From NCBI GenBank assembly GCA_021796215.1, contig JAJYOK010000005.1, forward strand, positions 62,001-126,000: a DNA stretch of 64,000 nucleotides, given 5' to 3'. Within the stretch, counting starts at the first letter, position 1; every line of letters starts with the position of its first letter. Of this stretch, positions 17,301 to 25,610 are shown piece by piece. Source of the stretch: Bacteroidota bacterium. GTDB lineage: Bacteria > Bacteroidota > Ignavibacteria > UBA10030 > UBA8401. The notes below the pieces were generated by a model. That model worked only from the letters and a program-made list of their open reading frames with translations, ran no database searches and was not told the DNA's origin. The position numbers were made by a program, and so were the translations under genes.

Positions 17301-18998
17301 TCAATTCTTGACGAATTGATTAACGGCATCAACTGCCGATTGCACTTTTACTGTCCACCGCTTGCCTGTCGCGCGCTCCTTCAACTCAACCTCTTGATTT
17401 TTCATATTTCTTTCTCCCACCACAACCTGCAAAGGCATTCCAAGCAGATCGGCATCTTTGAATTTGAAGCCTGCAGATACCGAAGTTCTGTCATCAAACA
17501 AAATAGCTAATCCTTTTGATTGTAAAGAGTTATATAGTTCTTCTGATGTTTTCACAATGTCTTCTGAATCGGGATTCACACAAATCAGGTGGACATCGTA
17601 TGGCGCAATGGATTTCGACCAAATAATTCCGTTCGCATCATGGTGCTGTTCGATATGACAAGCAACTATTCTTTCAACGCCAATGCCGTAACTTCCCATA
17701 ATGATCGGCTGCTCCTTACCGGACTCATCCAAAAAATTTGCTCCCAAAGCGATAGAATATTTTGTGCCAAGCTTGAAAATATGACCAATTTCAATTCCCT
17801 TTACAATACGAAGCGGCGAAGAACAACTGGGGCACGATTCACCGTCTTCAACAGTGCGAAGATCGAAATAACCTTCAGCTTTTACATCCCGGTTGAAATC
17901 AATATTGCCAATATGATAATCATTTTTATTCGCACCGCTGCACATTCCGTTAGCACCTTCGAGACGTTTGTCGGCAATAATTTTGAATTTTGCTTTCAAA
18001 CCGATTGGACCGATTGATCCGGCATCGGCGCCAGTCAACGCAAGGAGTTCCTCTGGCTGCGCGGGCCGAACATCGGCGCCGAGCACTGCCTGCAATTTTG
18101 TCTCATTAAGCTGATCGTTCCCCATCATGAAAATCAACACCGGCGTATCGCCTGAAATATACACCAGCGACTTAGCACATTTATTCGTTTCTATTTTGAG
18201 GAATTTGGCAAGCTGATCAATCGTCTTAATATTCGGTGTATGAATTTCTTCCAGAGGTTTCTCGCCGTTCAATCGTACTGCTGAAGGCATCTTCGATGTC
18301 GCAACCTCAAGATTCGCTGCATAATGACAATGATCGCACAGCGCAACCGTGTCTTCACCGGCATCCGATTCAATCATAAATTCCTGTGAGCCGCTTCCTC
18401 CCATCGCTCCACTCGATGCGCCAACAATAAAGAAGTTTAATCCGCATCGCGAGTAAATTCTCTTGTACGCTTCAGCGTGAAAATTGTAGCTCGCATCCAA
18501 TCCTTCCGGCGATGAATCCATACTGTACGAATCTTTCATCGTAAATTGTCTGCCGCGAAGCACACCTGATTTCGGACGCGGCTCGTTGCGGAACTTCGTC
18601 TGAATTTGATACCAAAGCTGCGGTAAATCTTTGTATGAACGGATTTGATTCCGCGCGATGTGTGTAATAATTTCTTCATGCGTCGGTGCAAGGACGAGTG
18701 CACGATTCTTAATATGAAAAAGAATATCCCCGAACGCCTTCACACGGCCGGTTTCTTCCCATATCTCAATTGGATTCAATGCAGGCAAATGAAATTCCTG
18801 CCCGCCGATTGCATCCATTTCTTCACGGATAATCTGCATCACTTTTTTCATCACCGCATAACCGAGCGGAAGAAATGAAAAAATTCCCGCGCCCAACTGG
18901 CGCATCAATCCTGCACGTATCATCAGTTGGTGACTGGGAATTACTGCATCGGCTGGAACTTCTTTTACTGTAGGGAAAAAGCCTTTGGATATTCTCAT
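17301..18998 (-). CDS. proS: Prolyl-tRNA synthetase (bacterial type with editing domain)
   Basis: The 565-residue class II synthetase starts MRISKGFFPTVKEVPADAV. Motif 1 is near LMIRAGLMRQLGAGIFSFLPLG, motif 2 contains FRNEPRPKSGVLRGRQFTMKD and motif 3 SYGIGVERIVA. The YbaK-like editing insertion (about 220-390, with LAKFLKIETNKCAKSLVY) marks the prokaryote-type enzyme. The C-terminal anticodon-binding domain covers about 460-560. It charges tRNA-Pro and edits mischarged alanine. Transcription probably continues into the aldehyde dehydrogenase gene. Confidence 0.97.
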   Translation of the reverse strand: MRISKGFFPTVKEVPADAVIPSHQLMIRAGLMRQLGAGIFSFLPLGYAVMKKVMQIIREEMDAIGGQEFHLPALNPIEIWEETGRVKAFGDILFHIKNRALVLAPTHEEIITHIARNQIRSYKDLPQLWYQIQTKFRNEPRPKSGVLRGRQFTMKDSYSMDSSPEGLDASYNFHAEAYKRIYSRCGLNFFIVGASSGAMGGSGSQEFMIESDAGEDTVALCDHCHYAANLEVATSKMPSAVRLNGEKPLEEIHTPNIKTIDQLAKFLKIETNKCAKSLVYISGDTPVLIFMMGNDQLNETKLQAVLGADVRPAQPEELLALTGADAGSIGPIGLKAKFKIIADKRLEGANGMCSGANKNDYHIGNIDFNRDVKAEGYFDLRTVEDGESCPSCSSPLRIVKGIEIGHIFKLGTKYSIALGANFLDESGKEQPIIMGSYGIGVERIVACHIEQHHDANGIIWSKSIAPYDVHLICVNPDSEDIVKTSEELYNSLQSKGLAILFDDRTSVSAGFKFKDADLLGMPLQVVVGERNMKNQEVELKERATGKRWTVKVQSAVDAVNQFVKN

Positions 18999-19035
18999 GA
19001 GTTAATTTTAATTTTTCAATTGAATGTTTGTTTTG

Positions 19036-19108
19036 TGCTCTCGCGCAGACTCGAACTGCGATTAGAGGTTTAGGAAACCCCCGTTCTATCCACTTGAACT
19101 ACGAGAGC
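19036..19108 (-). tRNA. tRNA-Arg (anticodon CCU)
   Basis: On the minus strand the 73-base sequence folds as a cloverleaf. The acceptor stem is GCTCTCG/CGAGAGC with discriminator A, the D stem GTTC/GAAC, and the anticodon stem GGGGT/ACCTC with loop TTCCTAA (anticodon CCT). The T arm is CGCAG-TTCGAGT-CTGCG. The CCA end is not encoded. It reads AGG codons and stands alone between proS and the SRPBCC gene. Confidence 0.95.
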
Positions 19109-19233
19109 TATATGCTGCAGAAAGATAGTCAAATCTCTGTGGACTTTCAATAAATTGAGCAGCCATTTGAGCTGGCGGAGATAAATTCTGGAATGCCTGT
19201 TTTCAAAAAAAATCTTCACAGGCTTCCGTAATC

Positions 19234-19668
19234 TCAGGCAGATTTTTCCACCAACTCCTTCAGCGCATTTAGTACTATTTTCCAATTTTCTTCCGAGTGA
19301 TTCTTCTCGTCTTCAGTAGCATTATTATCCTGAATCACAGTAAGTGTCGTACCTTGATTCGCAGGCGCAATCTTGTAAATAACTTTCTTGTAATTCTCAG
19401 GAACATCTGCCAAACCCGACATACCGCTCCAATATGTTGTTTCAAGCAGCCGTTCCGGTACGATAGTAAGGATTGTCCCTTTATCTTCGTACGCCTTCTC
19501 TTTCCACACGCCTCTGTAGATAATCGGACTGCCAACTTTCCAATCTGAAATGGCTTCGGTGCCGAACAGATACTGCTTGATCATTTTAGGATCAATCAGC
19601 GCTTTCCACACTTTCGCTGCTGAAGCGTTGATCGTGACGGATTGAGTTGCAATAAACCCTGTGTTCAT
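19234..19668 (-). CDS. SRPBCC (AHSA1/START-like) domain protein
   Basis: The 144-residue single-domain protein has the AHSA1-type pattern: SVTINASAAKVWKALIDPKMIKQYLFG at the start, GSPIIYRG and KGTILTIVPERLLETTYW strands, and a final amphipathic helix ENWKIVLNALKELVEK. The fold forms a hydrophobic cavity for ligand binding; many members are stress-related or of unknown role. The ATG is preceded by AAGGAGGA seven bases upstream. The gene is monocistronic, and the tRNA-Arg lies downstream. Confidence 0.85.
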   Translation of the reverse strand: MNTGFIATQSVTINASAAKVWKALIDPKMIKQYLFGTEAISDWKVGSPIIYRGVWKEKAYEDKGTILTIVPERLLETTYWSGMSGLADVPENYKKVIYKIAPANQGTTLTVIQDNNATEDEKNHSEENWKIVLNALKELVEKSA

Positions 19669-19867
19669 CTAAGTCCTCCTTGATTAAAAGTGATGTTATT
19701 CAGCCGCGCATCTGGATTGCGGCAAAAAATGAATAAATGCAACTTATGAAGCATTGAACAAAAAAACAAACAGCGTGTGCGCATCATAGAATGAAAATCG
19801 AACCGCAGATTCTGAGAATTTCCATGGCATTATATTTTTGAACGACAAGAAAGAAGTGGACAGTTCC

Positions 19868-19930
19868 GGACATTAAAGGAAATTCATCTAAAAGTTTTGG
19901 ACTTTAAAGGAATTCTATGTAACTTTTTGA
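19868..19930. promoter_or_regulatory. Two 31-base-spaced direct repeats upstream of the regulator gene
   Basis: GGACATTAAAGGAAATTCAT begins at 19868 and a near copy GGACTTTAAAGGAATTCTAT at 19899. Both are followed by a short run ending in a T tract. The period is 31 bases, close to three helical turns. They lie just before the ATG (19948) of an HTH-domain regulator, so an operator for that protein is a reasonable guess. No -10/-35 pair could be fixed here. Confidence 0.4.
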
Positions 19931-19947
19931 TCAAAAGAAAGCGCCTT

Positions 19948-20637
19948 ATGGAATTGAAGATTAAGGATATTGTCGGTCTTTTACAGGTTTCCGAAAAGAC
20001 TGTCTACAGGTGGATCAAAGATAAAAAAATACCCTGCTATCGAATTAATCATCAGTATCGTTTCAATCGTACAGAAATCAACGAATGGATACTGAGCAGC
20101 AAAATTGAATTGTCTTCTTCTCTTTTAAATTTATCAAGCTCGGGAAGACAAGACGATCTATCACAGCTTATAGAAAAAGGCGGAATTGTTTCCAACGTAA
20201 TTGGTGAAAATGTCCGGGAAGCATTGCGAAATGCAATTCAAAGAATTAACACGCCGCAAAACATTCCGAAAGAAGAAATTCTCTCGGCTTTGTTAAGCAG
20301 GGAAGAAATGATGCCGACGGCAATCGGCAAAGGAATAGCAATTCCTCATCCGCGCAATCCCATCATTACCGATTTGAAAAATGCGAGCGTTTCAATCTGT
20401 TGTTTAGAGAAGCCGGTTGATTTCGGTTCTTTGGACAATCATCCGGTTCACACTCTTTTCATTTTACTCACGGCAACTCCAAAAATGCATTTAGAAGTGC
20501 TTTCTAAAATTTCGTACCTCTGCCAGGATGAATCCTTCCTAAATCTGCTAAAGGAACATGCACAAAAAGAAATTATTCTGGACTATCTTCGCAAGAGAGA
20601 ATTAGAGTGGCACAAGAAAGAGGCGTTGAATAAATGA
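19948..20637 (+). CDS. HTH (excisionase/MerR-type) regulator fused to a PTS EIIA-2-like domain
   Basis: From the ATG at 19948 the product has 229 residues. Residues 1-50 are an excisionase-type helix-turn-helix (IKDIVGLLQVSEKTVYRWIKDKKIP, then YRFNRTEINEWI). Residues about 85-225 are a fructose/nitrogen-type EIIA domain with the phosphorylatable histidine at H134 in GIAIPHPRNP. In known systems such EIIA domains receive phosphate from HPr/EI and act as signal modules. The stop overlaps the first complex subunit gene by ATGA, so it belongs to the Ehr operon and probably regulates it. No sugar EIIB/EIIC genes are nearby, supporting a regulatory rather than transport role. An upstream in-frame TTG at 19897 is a less likely start. 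Confidence 0.85.
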   Translation: MELKIKDIVGLLQVSEKTVYRWIKDKKIPCYRINHQYRFNRTEINEWILSSKIELSSSLLNLSSSGRQDDLSQLIEKGGIVSNVIGENVREALRNAIQRINTPQNIPKEEILSALLSREEMMPTAIGKGIAIPHPRNPIITDLKNASVSICCLEKPVDFGSLDNHPVHTLFILLTATPKMHLEVLSKISYLCQDESFLNLLKEHAQKEIILDYLRKRELEWHKKEALNK

Positions 20638-22616
20638 TAAGCTTCTTTGCGGGTACTGCGCTTTTTTTCGTTGGAGGGTTAGCCGCTATTTTTGTACGCG
20701 GAAAATCCAAGGCGATGATGTTTTTAGTTTTCGCAGTCCTTGCTGAATTTTTTCTTCTCCCTTCGATCGTCCGGATTTTACTGTATGGCGGTCAACTTGA
20801 GACTCAGCTTGCTTTCTCTGCTCCGATTGGAATTTCATTTATCCGATTAGACCCGTTGGCGGCGCTGTTTGCTCTGATCATTTCTCTTGGCTCATTGCTT
20901 GCCGCAGTGTATTCAATCGGTTACATGAAAATGTATCCGGACGATACGGCAGAACTTTCATCCTATTATTTCTTTTTAGGAATGATGGTTTCTTCTATGC
21001 TACTTGTCGTCGTCGTACAAAATGCGCTGCTCTTCCTCATTGTATGGGAATTGATGTCGCTTGCATCGTTCTTTCTTGTAAGCTTTGAACACAAAAAAGA
21101 GGAAGTGAGAAAGGCCGGCATCTATTACCTTGTTGCAATGCAAATCGGAGCGGCATGTTTGCTCGCTGCATTCGGTTGGTCATCTGCAATTACCGGCTCA
21201 CTTGATTTTAATTCTTTTAAAAACGTTGTCGTCAATTCAGGCAGTAATTCAGCCTTTCTCTTTATTCTTTTCTTCCTTGGATTTGGCACGAAAGCCGGAT
21301 TCGTTCCTTTACATACATGGCTGCCGAAAGCACACCCTGCGGCTCCGAGCGGAGTTTCCGCGCTGATGTCCGGTGTCATGATCAAAACCGGGATTTATGG
21401 AATTCTGAGAATTCTTTTACTGGTTGGTGTTCCGGACTTACGGCTCGCGTACGGAATTTTCATCCTTTCAATAGCCACGGGAATTTATGGCGTCGCAAAT
21501 GCCATCGCACAGCACGATCTGAAAAAATTACTTGCCTATCATAGTATAGAAAACATAGGTATCATCGGAATGGGAATCGGCGTTGGTATGCTCGGCCTGG
21601 CATACAGCAACGCGCTTGTTGCGGCGCTGGGTTTTCTCGGAGCTTTGCTGCATACGTTCAATCATTTTACTTTTAAGAGCGTTTTGTTCTATGGCGCCGG
21701 AATAGTGTACTCACAAACCCATACAAGAGAAATTGAAAAGCTCGGCGGCCTCAACAAATATTTGCCGTTTACCTCCATTCTTTTTTTGATTGCTTCACTT
21801 GCAATCAGCGGCATGCCGTTACTCAGCGGATTCATTAGTGAGTTTGCAATTTTTCTTGGCATTGCGAGAAGCTTTTCTATCACTGCCCTCCCGATTAATA
21901 TTGCCGCTTTATTAGGAATGTCCGGTTTAGCACTTATCGGAGCGATGGCTCTTTTGTGTTTTACCAAAGTCTATGGAATTTGTTTCCTCGGTTCACCACG
22001 ATCAGAATTTCATTCTGTACCTTCAGAAAAAGAATCTTCGCTTCTTATCCCGATGATTATTTTGGATCTTTTCATTATTGTGATCGGTGTTCTACCGATG
22101 TTTTCAGTTGTCGTGCTCGGTCATATCGTTGCTCAATTTGTACCGAGTGCTTCAATCACCGCATTGCCGGAAATTATTTCACTGATGACAAAAGTATCCA
22201 TCACAATGGCACTATTCATTTTTATAATTATTTTCTTCATTCTCATAAGAGCTTTTTTACTGCCGAAAAGAAGAGTCCAAATCTTCAAAACGTGGAATTG
22301 CGGCTATCAGGGGGAAAGCAGCCGTCTTCAATACACGGCAAGTTCCTTCGCACAACCTTTCCTGCAATTGACTGCCGAATTAGTCCTGCAGAAAGTTCAC
22401 ATGCACAAAGAGCAAGTGCTCTTCCCCGCGCAAGAGTCTTTTGAAAGTCATGCTCAGGATTTTTCAGAGCGATTGCTCATTCAGCCATCCATCCGCTTGC
22501 TGAATAAATTCCTGAATAAATTCTCCTGGATTCAAAGCGGAAGAATGCAGCAATACATCATCTACGGATTGATCTTTCTCGTTGCGCTTCTTATCTGGAT
22601 TTGGAGCGGCAAATAA
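20634..22616 (+). CDS. Antiporter-like subunit 1 of Ehr complex (HyfB/NuoL-M-like)
   Basis: The 660-residue protein has about 15-16 membrane helices and belongs to the Mrp-antiporter/NuoL-M family. It has the conserved Glu in LLFLIVWELMSLASFF and the Lys in GFGTKAGFVPLHTWLPKAHPAAP, followed by VSALMSGVMIKTGIYG. Its C-terminal extension with the WNCGYQG motif is typical of HyfB and related hydrogenase-4 subunits. It should translocate H+ or Na+ in the membrane arm. It overlaps the regulator gene by four bases, and the next subunit starts within its stop codon (TAATG). Confidence 0.92.
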   Translation: MISFFAGTALFFVGGLAAIFVRGKSKAMMFLVFAVLAEFFLLPSIVRILLYGGQLETQLAFSAPIGISFIRLDPLAALFALIISLGSLLAAVYSIGYMKMYPDDTAELSSYYFFLGMMVSSMLLVVVVQNALLFLIVWELMSLASFFLVSFEHKKEEVRKAGIYYLVAMQIGAACLLAAFGWSSAITGSLDFNSFKNVVVNSGSNSAFLFILFFLGFGTKAGFVPLHTWLPKAHPAAPSGVSALMSGVMIKTGIYGILRILLLVGVPDLRLAYGIFILSIATGIYGVANAIAQHDLKKLLAYHSIENIGIIGMGIGVGMLGLAYSNALVAALGFLGALLHTFNHFTFKSVLFYGAGIVYSQTHTREIEKLGGLNKYLPFTSILFLIASLAISGMPLLSGFISEFAIFLGIARSFSITALPINIAALLGMSGLALIGAMALLCFTKVYGICFLGSPRSEFHSVPSEKESSLLIPMIILDLFIIVIGVLPMFSVVVLGHIVAQFVPSASITALPEIISLMTKVSITMALFIFIIIFFILIRAFLLPKRRVQIFKTWNCGYQGESSRLQYTASSFAQPFLQLTAELVLQKVHMHKEQVLFPAQESFESHAQDFSERLLIQPSIRLLNKFLNKFSWIQSGRMQQYIIYGLIFLVALLIWIWSGK

Positions 22617-23533
22617 TGATTAAGGTATTGGTCTTTGTGGCGGCGACACTTTCACCATTTTTCTTCATCGGTATCATTAATAAAACCAAAGCTCTTTGGG
22701 CAGGCAGAAAAGGCGCGTCTGTTTTTCAGCCGTACTATGATTTTTCTAAGCTGCTTTACAAAGGAGAAGTAATTAGTAAAACGACTTCTTTCGTTTTCGA
22801 AATAGCTCCTTCAATAAATATTGCTGCAGTACTCTTTGCGATGTTATTTATTCCGATTCCGTTCATCGGATCAATCATAAGCTTTCCCAGTGACTTTATT
22901 GTATTCACCTACACGCTTGCATTGGCAAAATTTATGCTCGTTCTTGCCGCTTTAGATACGGGGAGCAGTTTTGAAGGAATGGGAGCGAGCAGAGAAGTGA
23001 CGTTTTCGGCACTAGTCGAGATGGCATTTTTTATTATTCTCGGCACGCTCGCATTGTTGAGCGGCCAGATTTCATTCCAAGCACTGTTTACAATGCTGAC
23101 CGTTAGCGCCGGTTACTCACTCTTAGTAAAAATCCTTTTAGTAGCTTCCTTCTTCATTATGCTTTTAGCAGAAGGCAGCCGCGTTCCGGTTGACGATCCA
23201 AACACGCACCTTGAGCTTACAATGATCCACGAAGTGATGATCCTCGATTACTCCGGTCCCGATTTGGCTTTTATGGTGTATGCCGCCGGGATGAAGATGC
23301 TGCTCATCGCGCTGTTGATTGCAAACTTATGTATTCCGCCAAATTTACCGGCGATGGCAGCACTTTCGCTCTTCATCGGAGTTCTGATTCTTATTTATAT
23401 ATCAGTCGGTGCGGTTGAATCGTTAATCGCGCGCTCACGAATGTCGCATGTTCCGCAATTTATTTTTCTTATGACGGCTCTTTCTTTGACAGCGTTCGCC
23501 GTAGTGACATTCTTTTTACGCGGAGGAATGTGA
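22616..23533 (+). CDS. Membrane-anchor subunit of Ehr complex (HyfC/NuoH-like)
   Basis: The ATG at 22616 overlaps the previous stop by one base; a TTG five codons earlier is less likely. The 305-residue protein has eight helices of the NuoH/HycD family. Loop motifs GSSFEGMGASREVTFSALVE and AEGSRVPVDDPNTHLELTMIHE hold the acidic residues that in complex I line the junction between the hydrophilic and membrane arms. It anchors the large/small subunit module to the membrane. Confidence 0.92.
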   Translation: MIKVLVFVAATLSPFFFIGIINKTKALWAGRKGASVFQPYYDFSKLLYKGEVISKTTSFVFEIAPSINIAAVLFAMLFIPIPFIGSIISFPSDFIVFTYTLALAKFMLVLAALDTGSSFEGMGASREVTFSALVEMAFFIILGTLALLSGQISFQALFTMLTVSAGYSLLVKILLVASFFIMLLAEGSRVPVDDPNTHLELTMIHEVMILDYSGPDLAFMVYAAGMKMLLIALLIANLCIPPNLPAMAALSLFIGVLILIYISVGAVESLIARSRMSHVPQFIFLMTALSLTAFAVVTFFLRGGM

Positions 23534-24168
23534 TGGCTGATATTTTGATAATTCTCCTCGGCACAAGTATGCTGTATGTTTTCGCCGTTAGCCGGATTGA
23601 AGCATACGTGAAAACCCTCGCCGTGCAGGGATTTCTTCTTTTTCTTCTTGTCATAGTCAACATGCAAGAAATCAATTGGTTCAACATTGCATTTCTCGGC
23701 ATGGAAACATTAGTGATCAAAGCTGTCCTCATTCCGTATTTCCTCTTGACTGTCATTCGCAAAAATGAAATCGGGCGGGAAGTAGAACCGTACATTACGC
23801 AATTCTATTCTATCTTCATTGCAAGCGGAATTATTGTTTTCGGGTTTGTTGCTGCATTCTGGGCAGCTAAAACCGGCACGGGCATTAAGCCGCTCTACTT
23901 CGGCGTTTCCATTATGCTTATTGTCTCCAGTCTCTTTTTGATTGTTAACCGCAAAACGATCATTACACATATTCTCTGTTATATGATGCTGGAGAATGGA
24001 ATATTTCTGCTCTCGCTTTCTGTTGCAAACGAATTACCGCTGTTGGTCAACCTCGGTGTCTTGCTCGATCTGTTTGTCGGCGTGTATCTCTTTGTCATCT
24101 TCTTCAATAAAATCCAGGAGATGTACGATGGCAGCCATATTGACGACCTTACAGAATTGAAGGATTGA
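23533..24168 (+). CDS. NuoK-like membrane subunit of Ehr complex (HyfE)
   Basis: The ATG at 23533 follows a GGAGG ribosome-binding site inside the end of the upstream gene. The 211-residue protein has about six membrane helices and matches HyfE: MADILIILLGTSMLYVFAVSRIEAYVKTL at the start, and THILCYMMLENGIFLLSLSVA with a membrane Glu corresponding to NuoK. It ends with a cytosolic tail, YDGSHIDDLTELKD. It overlaps the following antiporter-like subunit. Confidence 0.9.
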   Translation: MADILIILLGTSMLYVFAVSRIEAYVKTLAVQGFLLFLLVIVNMQEINWFNIAFLGMETLVIKAVLIPYFLLTVIRKNEIGREVEPYITQFYSIFIASGIIVFGFVAAFWAAKTGTGIKPLYFGVSIMLIVSSLFLIVNRKTIITHILCYMMLENGIFLLSLSVANELPLLVNLGVLLDLFVGVYLFVIFFNKIQEMYDGSHIDDLTELKD

Positions 24169-25601
24169 TGATGATTGGGATTGTGCTTCTTCTGCCGATA
24201 GCGTTAGGAATATTGAGCCTGCTGACAAAAAATAAAATTGTCAATCGCATGGCATTGATCGGCTCTGCGGTTGTGTATGTTGTTGTTGCGGCCGCGCGGT
24301 GGATGAATGTGGAGTGGGACTGGCTGCCTGCCTGGCTTTTAACCTACTTCCAATTTGACACCATCGGGCTTTACTTTTTTTCAGTCATGGCAATAGTGTA
24401 CAGCAGTGTTGCAACGTACAGCATATTCTATTTTAAAGAACACAACTTATCGGGGAAAGAAGAATCCATTTATGTCATTGAGATTTTATTCTTCGTCGCT
24501 GCAATGACTGGGGTTATTCTCTCCACACATCTTGCTTTGCTGTGGGTGTTTGTCGAAGCGACGACATTAATAAGTGCGCTATTGATTTATTTCGAAAAGA
24601 AAAAGTCGTCACTCGAAGCTGCATGGAAGTACGTCTTTATTTGCTCCATCGGAATTGCGCTGGCGTTTGTCGGCATTATCATTCTCTCCATCGGCAGCCG
24701 GCATATAGATTCGTTGTTCTTCAAAGATTTATATGCGCGCGCCTCAGAAATAAATCCGTTTTGGCTCAAAGCATCGTTTGCTTTTATTTTTGTCGGATTG
24801 GGAACAAAAATTGGCGTTGCCCCGATCCATGCATGGCTGCCCGACGCGCATTCTGAAGCGCCTTCTCCGGTATCAGCCCTGCTTTCCGGAGCGCTGCTGA
24901 ATTCCGCTTTTCTTGGATTGCTTCGCGTCCAGGAAATATTTATCCATGCCGGCTTAGATGGCTTCTCAAACTTTCTTTTTCTCATCACCGGTTTTCTTTC
25001 GTTGATGGTGAGCGCTGTCTTCATGCTGAGACTGAAGAACTATAAAAGAATGCTCGCCTATTCTTCGATAGAAAATATGGGCATTCTTTTCATCGGTGTC
25101 TCGCTTGGCAAATACGGTTTCTTTGCCGTTCTTCTCCATACGCTGTCTCATTCTCTTTCAAAAGCTTCGCTGTTCATGACCTCGGGTAATATTCTTCATC
25201 TGTATAAAAGCAAGAGAATTGACGATGTGAATGGATTACTCAAAACAGATTCACGCACAGGCTGGCTGTGGATCGTTTCTACGCTCGCCATTATCGGCTT
25301 TCCCCCGTTTCCTGCTTTCATCAGTAAATTTCTCATTATACAGGCGTTTTGGTTAAACGGCATGTATTGGCTTGCCGCGCCGTTGTTCTTGTTTTTGGTG
25401 GTGATCACTTTCGGCATGGGCGGGGCTGTATTTAAAATGTCTTTTGGCGAAGCGCCGGAATCAACGCCAACAAATCAGAAAATGATGATGTATGCCTATG
25501 CACCGCAATTTGTTTTGCTTTTGCTTCTCATTGTGCTTGGAATTAACATGCCCAAGCAAGTGCTTATTTTTTTTAACGGCACTGCCGGGTTCTTTCAATA
25601 A
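24168..25601 (+). CDS. Antiporter-like subunit 2 of Ehr complex (HyfF/NuoN-like)
   Basis: The 477-residue protein has about 14 helices and the second set of ion-channel residues: Glu in LLWVFVEATTLISALLIYFE, Lys in GLGTKIGVAPIHAWLPDAHSEAP, then PVSALLSGALLNSAFLG and the histidine-bearing LLHTLSHSLSKASLFM. It is shorter than the first antiporter-like subunit and matches HyfF. Two such subunits per complex is the arrangement reported for Hyf and Ehr. It starts overlapping the HyfE-like stop and is followed after nine bases by the large subunit. Confidence 0.92.
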   Translation: MMIGIVLLLPIALGILSLLTKNKIVNRMALIGSAVVYVVVAAARWMNVEWDWLPAWLLTYFQFDTIGLYFFSVMAIVYSSVATYSIFYFKEHNLSGKEESIYVIEILFFVAAMTGVILSTHLALLWVFVEATTLISALLIYFEKKKSSLEAAWKYVFICSIGIALAFVGIIILSIGSRHIDSLFFKDLYARASEINPFWLKASFAFIFVGLGTKIGVAPIHAWLPDAHSEAPSPVSALLSGALLNSAFLGLLRVQEIFIHAGLDGFSNFLFLITGFLSLMVSAVFMLRLKNYKRMLAYSSIENMGILFIGVSLGKYGFFAVLLHTLSHSLSKASLFMTSGNILHLYKSKRIDDVNGLLKTDSRTGWLWIVSTLAIIGFPPFPAFISKFLIIQAFWLNGMYWLAAPLFLFLVVITFGMGGAVFKMSFGEAPESTPTNQKMMMYAYAPQFVLLLLLIVLGINMPKQVLIFFNGTAGFFQ

Positions 25602-25610
25602 GCGGAGTGA

